This document shows, piece by piece, positions 8,858 to 16,054 of a stretch of DNA of 64,000 bases. The notes under the pieces are model-generated. The model had not been told where the DNA came from and ran no database searches. It was given only the letters and a program-made list of their open reading frames with translations. Source of the stretch: Gammaproteobacteria bacterium (GTDB taxonomy: Bacteria > Pseudomonadota > Gammaproteobacteria > Ga0077536); the NCBI GenBank assembly GCA_009692365.1, contig SHZJ01000016.1:1-64000 (forward strand), in the 5' to 3' direction. The position numbers were made by a program, and so were the translations under genes. Numbering within the stretch: the stretch's first letter is position 1; each line of letters opens with the position of its first letter.

Positions 8858-9691
8858 CTAGTCGGGGGTCACCAATCCACGCTGAATGACCCGCAGTTGC
8901 TCAATTTCGACCAGCAATTCTCCGAGCGCCGGGAGGTTCTCGTCGCGCTCCAGCAGGGTCGGAAAAACGCCAAAATGCGCGTAGGCCTGCCGCAATAACT
9001 GCCACACCGCGCGGCTTACTGCCGCGCCATGCGTGTCGATCAGCAGGCCGTCGGCGGCCCGCTGATGTCCGGCGACATGCCCATAGGCGATCCGCTTGGC
9101 GGGCAAACTACGCAAAAAATCGCCTGCCTCGTAGCGGTGATTGCAGCTGTTGACGTAGAGATTATTGAGATCCAGCAGCAAGTCACAGTCGGCTTGCACC
9201 AAGACCGCGTTGAGAAATTCAGATTCCGTGAGGTCGTTGGCAAGGGTGCAGTAGTAACTGGGGTTTTCCACGGCAATGCGCCGCTCCAGGAGATCCTGCA
9301 CGACGCGAATTCGCCGCGCCAAGTGCGCCACGGCCTCCGTCGTGAAGGGCATGGGCAACAGTTCATAGAGGAGTCCCGCCTCACCGCAAAAGCTCAGATG
9401 GTCGCCGTAGCAACGCACGTTGTGGCGGTCCAGAAACGGCTTGAGGCGGCGCAGAAACGCGAGGTCCAGAGGATCGACGCCGCCTAGATTGAGCAATAAG
9501 CCATGGCAAACTAACGGCACGCGCTCGGCGATGTGCGCGAGCGCGCGCCGCTGCCGAGCGTCCGCGTCCAACCAGTTCTCGGGCGCAATTTCCAGAAAAT
9601 CCACGCCCACGGGGGGCGCCTCGCCGAACGCAGCGAGATAGGGTCGCCGCAGTCCCAAGCCAGCGCCGTGCACCGGGAAATGCGGCATCAT
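8858..9691 (-). CDS. DUF692 / MNIO-family iron enzyme
   Basis: A 277-residue protein of the multinuclear non-haem iron-dependent oxidase family (MbnB, TglH, ChrH, BufB), which modify Cys-containing peptides. Family blocks are present in order: HGAGLGLRRPYLAAF at the N-terminus, VDFLEIAPENW, a CHGLLLNLGG His, YGDHLSFCG, the ENPSYYC Glu/Asn segment, LLLDLNNLYVNS, AYGHVAGHQ, LLIDTHGAAV and the late Glu in TLLERDENLP. Together these supply the expected His, Glu, Asp and Asn metal ligands. MNIO enzymes normally sit beside a small precursor gene and a partner (for example DUF2063); neither is evident here. The ATGATG start overlaps the stop of a 29-codon frame. Confidence 0.9.
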   Translation of the reverse strand: MMPHFPVHGAGLGLRRPYLAAFGEAPPVGVDFLEIAPENWLDADARQRRALAHIAERVPLVCHGLLLNLGGVDPLDLAFLRRLKPFLDRHNVRCYGDHLSFCGEAGLLYELLPMPFTTEAVAHLARRIRVVQDLLERRIAVENPSYYCTLANDLTESEFLNAVLVQADCDLLLDLNNLYVNSCNHRYEAGDFLRSLPAKRIAYGHVAGHQRAADGLLIDTHGAAVSRAVWQLLRQAYAHFGVFPTLLERDENLPALGELLVEIEQLRVIQRGLVTPD

Positions 9692-9777
9692 AGGCGCCCG
9701 CCGCCGCGGGCGACGGTCGTCAGCCTACCGCGTGGCCGCGGCCGGGCCGCGGCCACGCACGGGAGAATTTTTACCAT
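9688..9777 (-). CDS. Tiny ORF overlapping the MNIO start (speculative)
   Basis: A 29-residue frame starting MVKILPCVAAARPRPRGR whose TGA overlaps the MNIO ATG (ATGA), an arrangement typical of translational coupling. It has one Cys at residue 7 and a basic, Gly-rich tail. MNIO enzymes act on short Cys-bearing peptides, which makes the position suggestive. However, much of the frame is simply the coding of a 29-bp palindrome and there is no good ribosome-binding site, so it may be chance. Confidence 0.2.
   Translation of the reverse strand: MVKILPCVAAARPRPRGRLTTVARGGGRL
9730..9758. repeat. 29-bp perfect GC palindrome
   Basis: GCGTGGCCGCGGCC (9730-9743), one central G, then the exact reverse complement GGCCGCGGCCACGC (9745-9758). 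It lies 39 bases upstream of the MNIO start. A 14-bp stem with a one-base loop would fold strongly as RNA or extrude as DNA. It may be a transcription-stopping or leader structure, or a protein-binding site. No T-tract follows on the minus strand. Confidence 0.8.
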
Positions 9778-9978
9778 CGGTCTAGCGCTTTTTCATGCCT
9801 CACTCCACGCTTGGCGCTCGCCGCCGCGGCCGGGCGCGTGAGGTTCGCACCTGTGCTGAGCCTACGCAGCGCCCCCAGCAGGGGCGTTGGGCACGGTGGC
9901 GCGGGCAACGCAGGGGCGGCAAATCGCACCGAAGTACCGCAGAAGCTGGCCTGCGGCGGTGGCGCGGCAGGGTGTTTT

Positions 9979-10009
9979 TCTGTCACCACGGGCGCGCTCA
10001 GTGTTATAA
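9979..10009 (+). promoter_or_regulatory. Possible promoter for the Sel1 gene
   Basis: A TATAAA -10 box at 10004-10009 stands in an otherwise GC-rich spacer, with a weak -35 match CTGTCA at 9979-9984 (19-bp spacing). Transcripts would start near 10016, about 195 bases before the Sel1-repeat gene. Confidence 0.35.
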
Positions 10010-10062
10010 AATTGCCCCTATCCTGCCGTTGGCGACAGGGCCAGACGCGCTGGCAAGACCCG

Positions 10063-10179
10063 ATGCGACGCTGCAAAGACCCCGTGCGGCCCAACCCGCT
10101 GGAATGGTATTACCGGCCCAAAGGCAAGTCCATGAGTTGGCCGGACCACAGAAAAGCGTCGCCGAGCCGCCACTTTTAG
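10063..10179 (+). CDS. Small ORF of 38 residues, unrecognised
   Basis: It starts at ATG 10063 and lies downstream of the TATAAA site, ahead of the Sel1-repeat gene. The peptide contains NPLEWYYRPKGKSMSWPDH, an aromatic and charged stretch less random-looking than the surrounding frames. No clear ribosome-binding site is visible and I recognise no family. It could be a leader peptide or chance. Confidence 0.2.
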   Translation: MRRCKDPVRPNPLEWYYRPKGKSMSWPDHRKASPSRHF

Positions 10180-10209
10180 CACGCAGCCCCAACTGTCCTG
10201 CAGGCCAAC

Positions 10210-11271
10210 ATGTTTTGCAAAGTATCTACCCGCCGCGAGTCCCCCCCCCTGAGCGCACTGGCCTGGGCGCTGGCCGCGCTGCTCCACCTCACGCTCGCCA
10301 GCGCGCAGGACACGGCAGCGCAACTGGCGAGCGGCGATTACGCCGGGGCAGCCAAGACTTTCGAGCTTGGCGCGCGGGCGGGGGAGGCCGTTGCCCAAAA
10401 TAATTTTGGGGTGCTGTTGCTGCGCGGCAAGGGGGTCGCCAAAGACCCGCTCGCCGCGCGCCACTGGTTTGAACTCGCGGCCGCGCAAGGCCTGCGGGGG
10501 GCGATGTACAACATGGGCATGCTCTACCTGCGGGGCTACGGGACGCCGGCGGACCCCGTGACCGCTGCGGGTTGGCTAGAAAAATCTGCGGTCCTCGGCG
10601 ACCCGGAGGCGCAGTTTTATTTGGCCACGCTCTATTTCCACGGCACCGGCCTCACCGGCAACCCGCAGGTCGCGGCCCACTGGTTTGAGGAGGCCGCCAA
10701 ACAAGGGCTAAAGGAGGCCAAATTCAACTTGGCGCTGCTGCTCTTGGAAGGCAAAGGCGTGCGGGCTGACGAAGCGCGGGCCGTGGACCTACTGGCAGCT
10801 ATCGCCGAGTCGCACCCGGATGCCGCGTTGGTACTGGCCAAAGTAGACCTTCAATACCTCAAAGACCCGGCGCGCGCCAAGCACGCGTTTGCCCTCTTTC
10901 GCCGCCTAGCGGAAAGCGGCAACGCCGAAGCACAGGCGGCCTTAGGCACCTTGTATCTCACCGGCACCGCAACCCCCACCGACTCGGAGGAAGGTCACTT
11001 CTGGCTGGCGCAGGCGGCCCAACAGGGCTACACCAAAGGGCAGCGGCAGCTGGGCCAACTGTACGAATCTGGCGTGGGGGTCAGCCAAGACCGGACGCAA
11101 GCAGCGGCCTGGTATACGCTGGCGGCGCAAGCGGGAGACCACGAATCGGCCGAGCGCTTGGCAGGACTGCTACCCAGACTCACCCCGGCCGCGCGCGAGG
11201 AAGTGGCGGGCCGCGTCGTGGTCCTCCAACAAGCGCAGAAAATTTCAGCGCCACGCACCGCCCAACCCTAA
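10210..11271 (+). CDS. Exported Sel1-like (TPR) repeat protein
   Basis: A 353-residue protein with an N-terminal signal peptide (hydrophobic stretch LSALAWALAALLHLTLASAQ, likely cleaved after ASA). About six or seven Sel1 repeats of roughly 36 residues follow, seen as successive LRGKGVAKDPLAARHWFELA, LRGYGTPADPVTAAGWLEKS, FHGTGLTGNPQVAAHWFEEA and ESGVGVSQDRTQAAAWYTLA units. These alpha-helical repeats usually serve as protein-interaction scaffolds in the periplasm. No catalytic domain is visible. It stands alone between a 518-bp spacer and a 278-bp spacer. Confidence 0.88.
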   Translation: MFCKVSTRRESPPLSALAWALAALLHLTLASAQDTAAQLASGDYAGAAKTFELGARAGEAVAQNNFGVLLLRGKGVAKDPLAARHWFELAAAQGLRGAMYNMGMLYLRGYGTPADPVTAAGWLEKSAVLGDPEAQFYLATLYFHGTGLTGNPQVAAHWFEEAAKQGLKEAKFNLALLLLEGKGVRADEARAVDLLAAIAESHPDAALVLAKVDLQYLKDPARAKHAFALFRRLAESGNAEAQAALGTLYLTGTATPTDSEEGHFWLAQAAQQGYTKGQRQLGQLYESGVGVSQDRTQAAAWYTLAAQAGDHESAERLAGLLPRLTPAAREEVAGRVVVLQQAQKISAPRTAQP

Positions 11272-11549
11272 GCACGGCGCAGTCCGCTGGCGCACGCAGC
11301 GGCTCCAGCACTGCCCGCCGGTGGTCAGACCAGCCCAGTGGGCCCGCCAGCGGCCTGCTTTCCGGGGGTCCGTAGTGCCATAATTAGGCCGCTCGCAGCC
11401 CTGCTAAGGCCTGCTCAGCACGCTCGCACGCACCGCTTAGGCGGCGGCGTCACCCCAGCCGCTAGCCCCACAGCGGACAGGCCGGGACCATCGACCTCCC
11501 CCTCGATGCCTGCTAGCCGGTGAGGGGTGACTTTTGTTTTGAGGCCGCC

Positions 11550-12224
11550 ATGCACCACCGCCCGTTCAAAGTCTCCACCGTCCTGCTCGATATGGATGGC
11601 ACGTTGCTCGATCTCCACTTTGACGATCAGGTGTGGAATTACGCCCTGCCGGGGCGACTCGCCACCCGCGACGGCACCTCGCTGGCGCAAGCGAAGCAGC
11701 GGGTAGCCGACACCCTCGCGCGCGAGCGCGGCACCTTGCGTTGGTATTGTCTGGACCACTGGAGCGAGGTCTTTGGGCTGTCCCTGCACGAAATAGAGGC
11801 CGAGCAAGCTGGCCTCATCGGCGTGCGTCCGGGCACCCAGGCGTTCCTGACCCACCTACAGTCCTGCGGCATCCCGGCCGTACTCGCCACCAACGCGCAC
11901 CCTCGCAGCCTGCGGCTGAAGCTGGCGAAAACCGGCCTGGGCCCGTATTTCAGCGCGGTGCACAGTTCCCACGACTACGGCCTGCCCAAAGAGCATCCGG
12001 CTTTCTGGCCTGCGTTCGTGGCCAAGGTGGGTTTTGACCCTGCCAGTTCGATTTTCGTCGACGATAACCTCACGGTGCTCCGCGCGGCGCGCGCGTGGGG
12101 CATCTCGGAGTCCTACGGCATTACCCGTCCGAGCAGCACCGGCAGTGCGCGCGAGTACCCAGATTTTCCCGCAGTCGACCGGCTCGACGAGTTAAACGAG
12201 CGGTGCACGGGCGAGGGGTCTTAG
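11550..12224 (+). CDS. HAD-family nucleotidase, YrfG-like
   Basis: A 224-residue haloacid-dehalogenase hydrolase resembling E. coli YrfG (GMP/IMP nucleotidase). Motif I is LLDMDGTLLDLHFD, with the nucleophile and acid Asp. Motif II Thr is in VLATNAHP, the motif III Lys in GLPKEHPAFW, and motif IV in SIFVDDNLTVL. The ATG at 11550 has GAGG nine bases upstream. The frame extends to a GTG at 11520, but the extra ten residues are not family-like. Its end overlaps the converging trmB gene by four bases. Confidence 0.85.
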   Translation: MHHRPFKVSTVLLDMDGTLLDLHFDDQVWNYALPGRLATRDGTSLAQAKQRVADTLARERGTLRWYCLDHWSEVFGLSLHEIEAEQAGLIGVRPGTQAFLTHLQSCGIPAVLATNAHPRSLRLKLAKTGLGPYFSAVHSSHDYGLPKEHPAFWPAFVAKVGFDPASSIFVDDNLTVLRAARAWGISESYGITRPSSTGSAREYPDFPAVDRLDELNERCTGEGS

Positions 12225-12901
12225 CGCGGTGCGATCACGAAATCGAAAATCGGCCAGCCTTCGCGTACCGCTTTGCGCTCGAACTTGGTAACCGCTCGCC
12301 GCTGCAGCCGCGGGGCGCACAACCCGGCACCCGCCAAGTTATACCAGCCGGGGGCGGCGGCAATTTGCGCCAGCATCCAACGCGCGTAATCAGCACAGTC
12401 GGTGGCCACAAAAACGCAGCCGTGACGGGCTAGCGTGCGCGCCAAGGCCTGCAGGAGTTCGGCCTGAAACAAGCGTCGCTTCTGTTGGCGTTTCTTGGGC
12501 CAAGGGTCCGGGAAAAACAGGTAGACCGAACTTAGGGCAGCGCTGGGCAGGCCGGCCAGCAGTTCATTCACATCGCGCTGCGCGACCCACAGATTGGTAA
12601 GCCCCAAGGTCTGCGCGCGTAACAACAAATGACCGACGCCTGGGCCGTGAACCTCACAGGCGATGAAGTCTTCCGTGGGCCGCGCGAGCGCGACGCCCGC
12701 CATGTTTTCGCCGTCGCCGGCCCCAATTTCCAAGCTCAGGGGTGCCCACCTGCCGGTCACGTCCGCCGGCCGCGGCGTACCGGTGGGCCACTCGCGCTGG
12801 GGCAATTGCGCTTGCAATGCCCGCCGTTGCCCCTGGGTGATGCGCCCTTCGCGACGAACAAAACTGCGCACCACGCGGTGCTTGGGCGGTTCGGTATTCA
12901 T
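12221..12901 (-). CDS. trmB: tRNA (guanine-N7-)-methyltransferase
   Basis: A 226-residue SAM-dependent enzyme that methylates G46 of tRNA. The SAM site is LEIGAGDGENMAGVA at about residues 56-70 (a variant of the usual LEIGFGxG). The acidic EVHGPGVGHLL block and the diagnostic YLFFPDPWPKKRQQKRRL at about 125-142 are present. It is the last gene of the minus-strand run response regulator, metallo-hydrolase, thiS, thiG, trmB, with 24 bp separating it from thiG. Confidence 0.96.
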   Translation of the reverse strand: MNTEPPKHRVVRSFVRREGRITQGQRRALQAQLPQREWPTGTPRPADVTGRWAPLSLEIGAGDGENMAGVALARPTEDFIACEVHGPGVGHLLLRAQTLGLTNLWVAQRDVNELLAGLPSAALSSVYLFFPDPWPKKRQQKRRLFQAELLQALARTLARHGCVFVATDCADYARWMLAQIAAAPGWYNLAGAGLCAPRLQRRAVTKFERKAVREGWPIFDFVIAPR

Positions 12902-12925
12902 CCAGAGAACTGCCGGCTCGTGACT

Positions 12926-13729
12926 TTAGGCGTGAAACCGGCCATCGATCGGTGAGGAAGCCGAGGCGTGCGTTCGGCGGGGCATGCGCCCAGCCATAAA
13001 CGCCAACCGTCCCGAGCGCACGGCCAAATCCATTGCTTGCGCCATGACCACGGGGAGCGTCGCCTCGGCGATCGCGGTGTTCATGAGGACCGCATCGCAG
13101 CCTAGCTCCATTGCAATACTCGCGTCCGAGGCCGTACCCACCCCCGCATCCACAATGACCGGCACCCGGGCCTGCTCGATAATTTCGCGCAAGGTGTAAC
13201 GGTTCTGGATCCCCAGACCCGATCCGATGGGCGCAGCCAACGGCATGATGGCCACACAGCCGATGGCCTCGAGCCGTTTCGCCAAAATGGGGTCGTCGCT
13301 CGTGTAGACCATCACCTCAAAGCCCTCGGCGACCAAAGTTTCGGCGGCGGCGAGGGTTTCGATGACGTTGGGGTAGAGCGTGCGCTGGTCTGCCAGCACT
13401 TCTAATTTAACGAGTCGATGACCATCCAGCAGCTCACGTGCCAGTCGGCAAGTGCGCACCGCGGACGCGGCGTCGTAGCAACCGGCGGTGTTGGGCAAAA
13501 TGGTGTAGTGCGCGGGGTCGATGACATCGAGCAAATTAGGCTCCCCCGCCTGCTGGCCAAGGTTAGTGCGACGCACGGCAACGGTAACGATATTGGCTCC
13601 GCTGGCTTGGATCGCTAAGCGCGTTTCCTCGAGGTCGCGATATTTCCCGGTGCCCACCAGCAGGCGAGATGGGTAGGTGATGCCCGCGATGGTGAATGGA
13701 TCGGAGGGCGCAAGGTTTGGTGAGCTCAT
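12926..13729 (-). CDS. thiG: Thiazole synthase
   Basis: Builds the thiazole phosphate of thiamine from deoxyxylulose phosphate, dehydroglycine and ThiS-thiocarboxylate. The 267-residue (beta/alpha)8 barrel starts with a [15 protein letters not shown] segment. It has the Schiff-base lysine region [16 protein letters not shown] and the phosphate-binding [15 protein letters not shown] and [17 protein letters not shown] segments. It lies 38 bp downstream of thiS. No TPP riboswitch was recognised upstream. Confidence 0.97.
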   Translation of the reverse strand: MSSPNLAPSDPFTIAGITYPSRLLVGTGKYRDLEETRLAIQASGANIVTVAVRRTNLGQQAGEPNLLDVIDPAHYTILPNTAGCYDAASAVRTCRLARELLDGHRLVKLEVLADQRTLYPNVIETLAAAETLVAEGFEVMVYTSDDPILAKRLEAIGCVAIMPLAAPIGSGLGIQNRYTLREIIEQARVPVIVDAGVGTASDASIAMELGCDAVLMNTAIAEATLPVVMAQAMDLAVRSGRLAFMAGRMPRRTHASASSPIDGRFHA

Positions 13730-13767
13730 GATGGGCCTGCGAACGTAAGCATTGACAGATTTGGCGC

Positions 13768-13965
13768 CTAGCCGCCGCCGATGGCGCGGACGATTTCAAC
13801 GCACTCGCCGGGCTGCAATACCTGCGTGGAGAACAGGTGTTTGGGCAGTAGTTCGCCGTTGATTTCCACCGCAATCCTACCCCGAATCTCCAACAATCCC
13901 AGCAGTTCGCTCAGGGTGCTGTTGGCGCTAACGGACTGCGGCGTGCCATTCACAATGATATTCAT
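13768..13965 (-). CDS. thiS: Thiamine sulfur-carrier protein
   Basis: A 65-residue ubiquitin-like carrier starting [12 protein letters not shown] and ending in the diglycine needed for adenylation and thiocarboxylation ([10 protein letters not shown]). It donates sulfur to ThiG, encoded immediately downstream. It begins six bases after the metallo-hydrolase gene. No thiF or thiO is present in the window. Confidence 0.95.
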   Translation of the reverse strand: MNIIVNGTPQSVSANSTLSELLGLLEIRGRIAVEINGELLPKHLFSTQVLQPGECVEIVRAIGGG

Positions 13966-13971
13966 CCTGGG

Positions 13972-14880
13972 TCAGAACTCGACGACCATTCCTTCGCGGG
14001 CGACCTTGCAGTTCAGCGTTGCATTTCGGTCATGAATAATCTTGAGAGACTCCCGGTGGATAGCCGCCACTTGCTCATCGTCGTAGCTCGGATCGTGGTG
14101 GAACAGGTACAGCGTTTTCACCCCGGCGTCGATCGCAAAATTGACGGTGTCGATGTAGCAGGAATGGCCCCAGCCGCGCTTGCGCTCGTAGTCGGCGCGC
14201 GTGTACTGAGCGTCGTGAATGAGGATATCTGCGCCGCGCACGAAATCGAGGTCAGCGCGCCGTTCTTCGTCGGCGATGTCGCGCATCTCGACCGTTTCAT
14301 CCGGCGTGAACTCGCTGGCGCGCCGCGCGATCGACGAACTGAGGTAATCGACCTCGTTGTCCGATGCATACACGATGCTGTGGGTGCCGATGGTAATTCG
14401 GTAGCCATAGGTGACACCCGGGTGATGCACGCTTTGATAGCGGATGTGCATCGGGCCGTGCTGTAGACCCGCCGCCGCCGGCGTCAAGTATTCAATGTCC
14501 GCCATCCAAGTTTCGGTCTCCACCGGGAAATAGGGTGCTTTCATTTGGTTGGAAATATGTCGGTTGATGTCGGCCGCGGTCTGGCCGGGTCCGAAAAACC
14601 TGATCTTCCAGTCCGGCAGAAAGGCCGGCACAAAAAAAGGCAACCCACAGATGTGGTCCCAGTGGTAGTGGGTGAAGATCACCAGCAATTCGCGCAACTC
14701 GCTCTGCGCCGCCAGACGCTCTCCCAGTGGGATGAGACCCGTGCCCCCATCGCACACCAGCAGGTGGCCCGCGGCCTGTATCTCCACGCAGGACGTGTTA
14801 CCACCCGTGCCGATGTGGCTGGCATGGGGTGCCGCATGAGAGCCACGGACCCCCCAAAACCGCAGATAGTTAGGGTTCAT
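13972..14880 (-). CDS. MBL-fold metallo-hydrolase, FWGVRGS type
   Basis: A 302-residue metallo-beta-lactamase-fold protein of the FWGVRGS subgroup (YLRFWGVRGSHAAPHASHIG at the N-terminus). Metal ligands are visible in FTHYHWDHICGLPFF at about 90-104, the later HHPG His, YASDNEVDY, a GWGHSCYIDTV block and LFHHDPSYDD. The overall plan is like RNase Z and PhnP phosphodiesterases, but no specificity can be assigned. Its ATG overlaps the stop of the response-regulator gene (ATGA), and thiS follows six bases later. A paralogue lies at 54836-55810. Confidence 0.85.
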   Translation of the reverse strand: MNPNYLRFWGVRGSHAAPHASHIGTGGNTSCVEIQAAGHLLVCDGGTGLIPLGERLAAQSELRELLVIFTHYHWDHICGLPFFVPAFLPDWKIRFFGPGQTAADINRHISNQMKAPYFPVETETWMADIEYLTPAAAGLQHGPMHIRYQSVHHPGVTYGYRITIGTHSIVYASDNEVDYLSSSIARRASEFTPDETVEMRDIADEERRADLDFVRGADILIHDAQYTRADYERKRGWGHSCYIDTVNFAIDAGVKTLYLFHHDPSYDDEQVAAIHRESLKIIHDRNATLNCKVAREGMVVEF

Positions 14881-15272
14881 GCCGCATTGCGGGGCGGCAG
14901 GCCCGCATATTGAGCGATTTTTTCCCGGACCACTTGGGCGGTCATCGGTTTGGGTACGAATTCTTTAACCCCGAGGTCGGTGGCCGTCTGGCGGTCCTGC
15001 GCGTAGTCCTTCGAACTGATGATAATCACCGCCGTATCGTGGTGCAGGCTTGTCGTGCGGAGTTCTTGCAAAAACGTGAGGCCATCCTTATCCGGCATGA
15101 TGATGTCCAGGAAAAGCAGGTCGGGACGTTGTTCTGCGAGCAGGGGCATGGCGTCCGCCGCGGAGGCGAAAACCAGCAGATTTACCGGCAATTGCGCGGC
15201 GGCGCGGACGAAAAAAGACCTCACTGCGGCGGCATCGTCGACCACTACGACCAGCGGGCACTTCACGGTCAT
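14877..15272 (-). CDS. Single-domain response regulator (receiver)
   Basis: A 131-residue CheY-like receiver without an output domain. The acidic pair is in LVVVVDDAAAV, the phospho-acceptor Asp in LLFLDIIMPDKDG at about residue 57, the conserved Ser/Thr region in VIIISSKD, and the Lys in FVPKPM. The gene overlaps the following metallo-hydrolase gene by four bases, so the two are probably made together and may work together. No histidine kinase is nearby. Confidence 0.9.
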   Translation of the reverse strand: MTVKCPLVVVVDDAAAVRSFFVRAAAQLPVNLLVFASAADAMPLLAEQRPDLLFLDIIMPDKDGLTFLQELRTTSLHHDTAVIIISSKDYAQDRQTATDLGVKEFVPKPMTAQVVREKIAQYAGLPPRNAA

Positions 15273-15446
15273 TCGGTTGTCTACCTGTCACAATCGTGAG
15301 CTGAGTGAGGTTTAAACGGTTATTCGCAGTCTTTAGTTGCGAGCGCATTATCAAGCACCGGTTGCTCGGGTGCCACCCACACGGCGCCGGGCGCGAGCAC
15401 GCCGTTGCGCGCCGGGCCTTGAATGATGGCGGGCGCCACAACGGGC

Positions 15447-15475
15447 TTTAACGCACGCGATGAAGTGGCTAGAAT
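15447..15475 (+). promoter_or_regulatory. Promoter of tRNA-Gly
   Basis: TTTAAC (15447-15452), 17-bp spacer, TAGAAT (15470-15475). Transcription would begin about six bases before the tRNA. Confidence 0.6.
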
Positions 15476-15487
15476 CGGGACTCCCCG

Positions 15488-15561
15488 GCGGGTGTAGTTC
15501 AATGGCAGAACTTCAGCTTCCCAAGCTGATAGCGTGGGTTCGATTCCCATCACCCGCTCCA
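15488..15561 (+). tRNA. tRNA-Gly (anticodon CCC)
   Basis: A 74-base cloverleaf with encoded CCA. Acceptor arms GCGGGTG and CACCCGC pair fully. The anticodon stem TCAGC/GCTGA encloses the loop TTCCCAA, giving anticodon CCC (reads GGG). The T arm contains GGTTCGATTCC. The antisense frame of this tRNA produces the familiar spurious MGIEPTLSAWEAE peptide. Confidence 0.97.
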
Positions 15562-15597
15562 TTTAACCGGCGCAACCGCCGCTCGGCGGCAGTTGCT

Positions 15598-15619
15598 GGC
15601 GCAAGCGCCCAATTTTCTT
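15598..15619 (+). terminator. Possible tRNA-Gly terminator
   Basis: GGCGCAAGCGCC (15598-15609) can form a short GC stem, followed by CAATTTTCTT. It lies 37 bases after the tRNA. Confidence 0.4.
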
Positions 15620-16054
15620 CCCGCCACGCGCCCCGCGTTGAGTCCAGCACTGCGGCGCCCATCGACTCCTGACGGCACCCTCACGGCGATGAAAACTTAT
15701 CCACAAATCTTGTGGGTAAGTCTGTGAATAAAATGGGTTGGACCGCCGTCTGGGGCTATCTGACGAGCGCATTGAGACAGAATGGTCATATTTTGCGCGA
15801 AATCTAACAAGTTATTTAAAATCAATTATTTGAACATCATTTCTACGAAAAAAAAGAGGCTTTTTCGCTAAGTCGGGTTTTATCTGGCCGGAGCGCCTCG
15901 ACATTGTGCATAAAAAAGGCCAGCCCACTTGCAAAAACACGCTCGCCGTGGGCGTGGGAGATCCTGTGGCGACGAACAGCGCCGGCGGGGTTGTGCCAGC
16001 GCGCCTCAATTTCCTGCCGACTGTCGAACGGGTTGGCGCACCCATGCACCGGCT
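15620..16054. other. AT-rich non-coding segment with DnaA boxes and an IHF-like site (origin-like)
   Basis: It lies between converging 3' ends (tRNA-Gly and the SPOR-protein gene), so no gene needs a promoter here. DnaA-box matches: TTATCCACA at 15697-15705 (exact E. coli consensus), TGTGGGTAA at 15711-15719 (reverse of TTACCCACA, one deviation), TGTGAATAA at 15723-15731 (reverse of TTATTCACA) and TGTGCATAA at 15905-15913 (reverse of TTATGCACA). AATCAATTATTTG at 15820-15832 fits the IHF consensus WATCAANNNNTTR exactly. By hand count only 25 of the 90 bases at 15781-15870 are G or C, in a clearly GC-rich genome. No ORF is credible. It could be oriC, a DnaA-titrating or reactivating site, or coincidence. 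Confidence 0.55.

Larger units (their letters stand above)
9692..10209. other. 518-bp divergent spacer upstream of MNIO and Sel1 genes
   Basis: It contains the palindrome at 9730-9758, the tiny ORF above, a TATAAA -10-like site at 10004-10009 and a 38-codon ORF at 10063-10179. Longer open frames exist on both strands (for example 9771-10094 minus and 9811-10179 plus), but their composition looks random and I do not call them. Confidence 0.6.

Noticed and set aside
9771-10094. 107-residue minus-strand ORF upstream of the MNIO gene
   Set aside because: Composition looks random (Pro/Ala/Arg with scattered Cys), with no domain and no ribosome-binding site; kept only as background to the tiny ORF.
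15273-15446. TPP riboswitch upstream of the operon with thiS-thiG
   Set aside because: I could not find the conserved CTGAGA-type core.
15320-15562. 80-residue minus-strand ORF with MGIEPTLSAWEAE
   Set aside because: It is the antisense of tRNA-Gly, a well-known false ORF.
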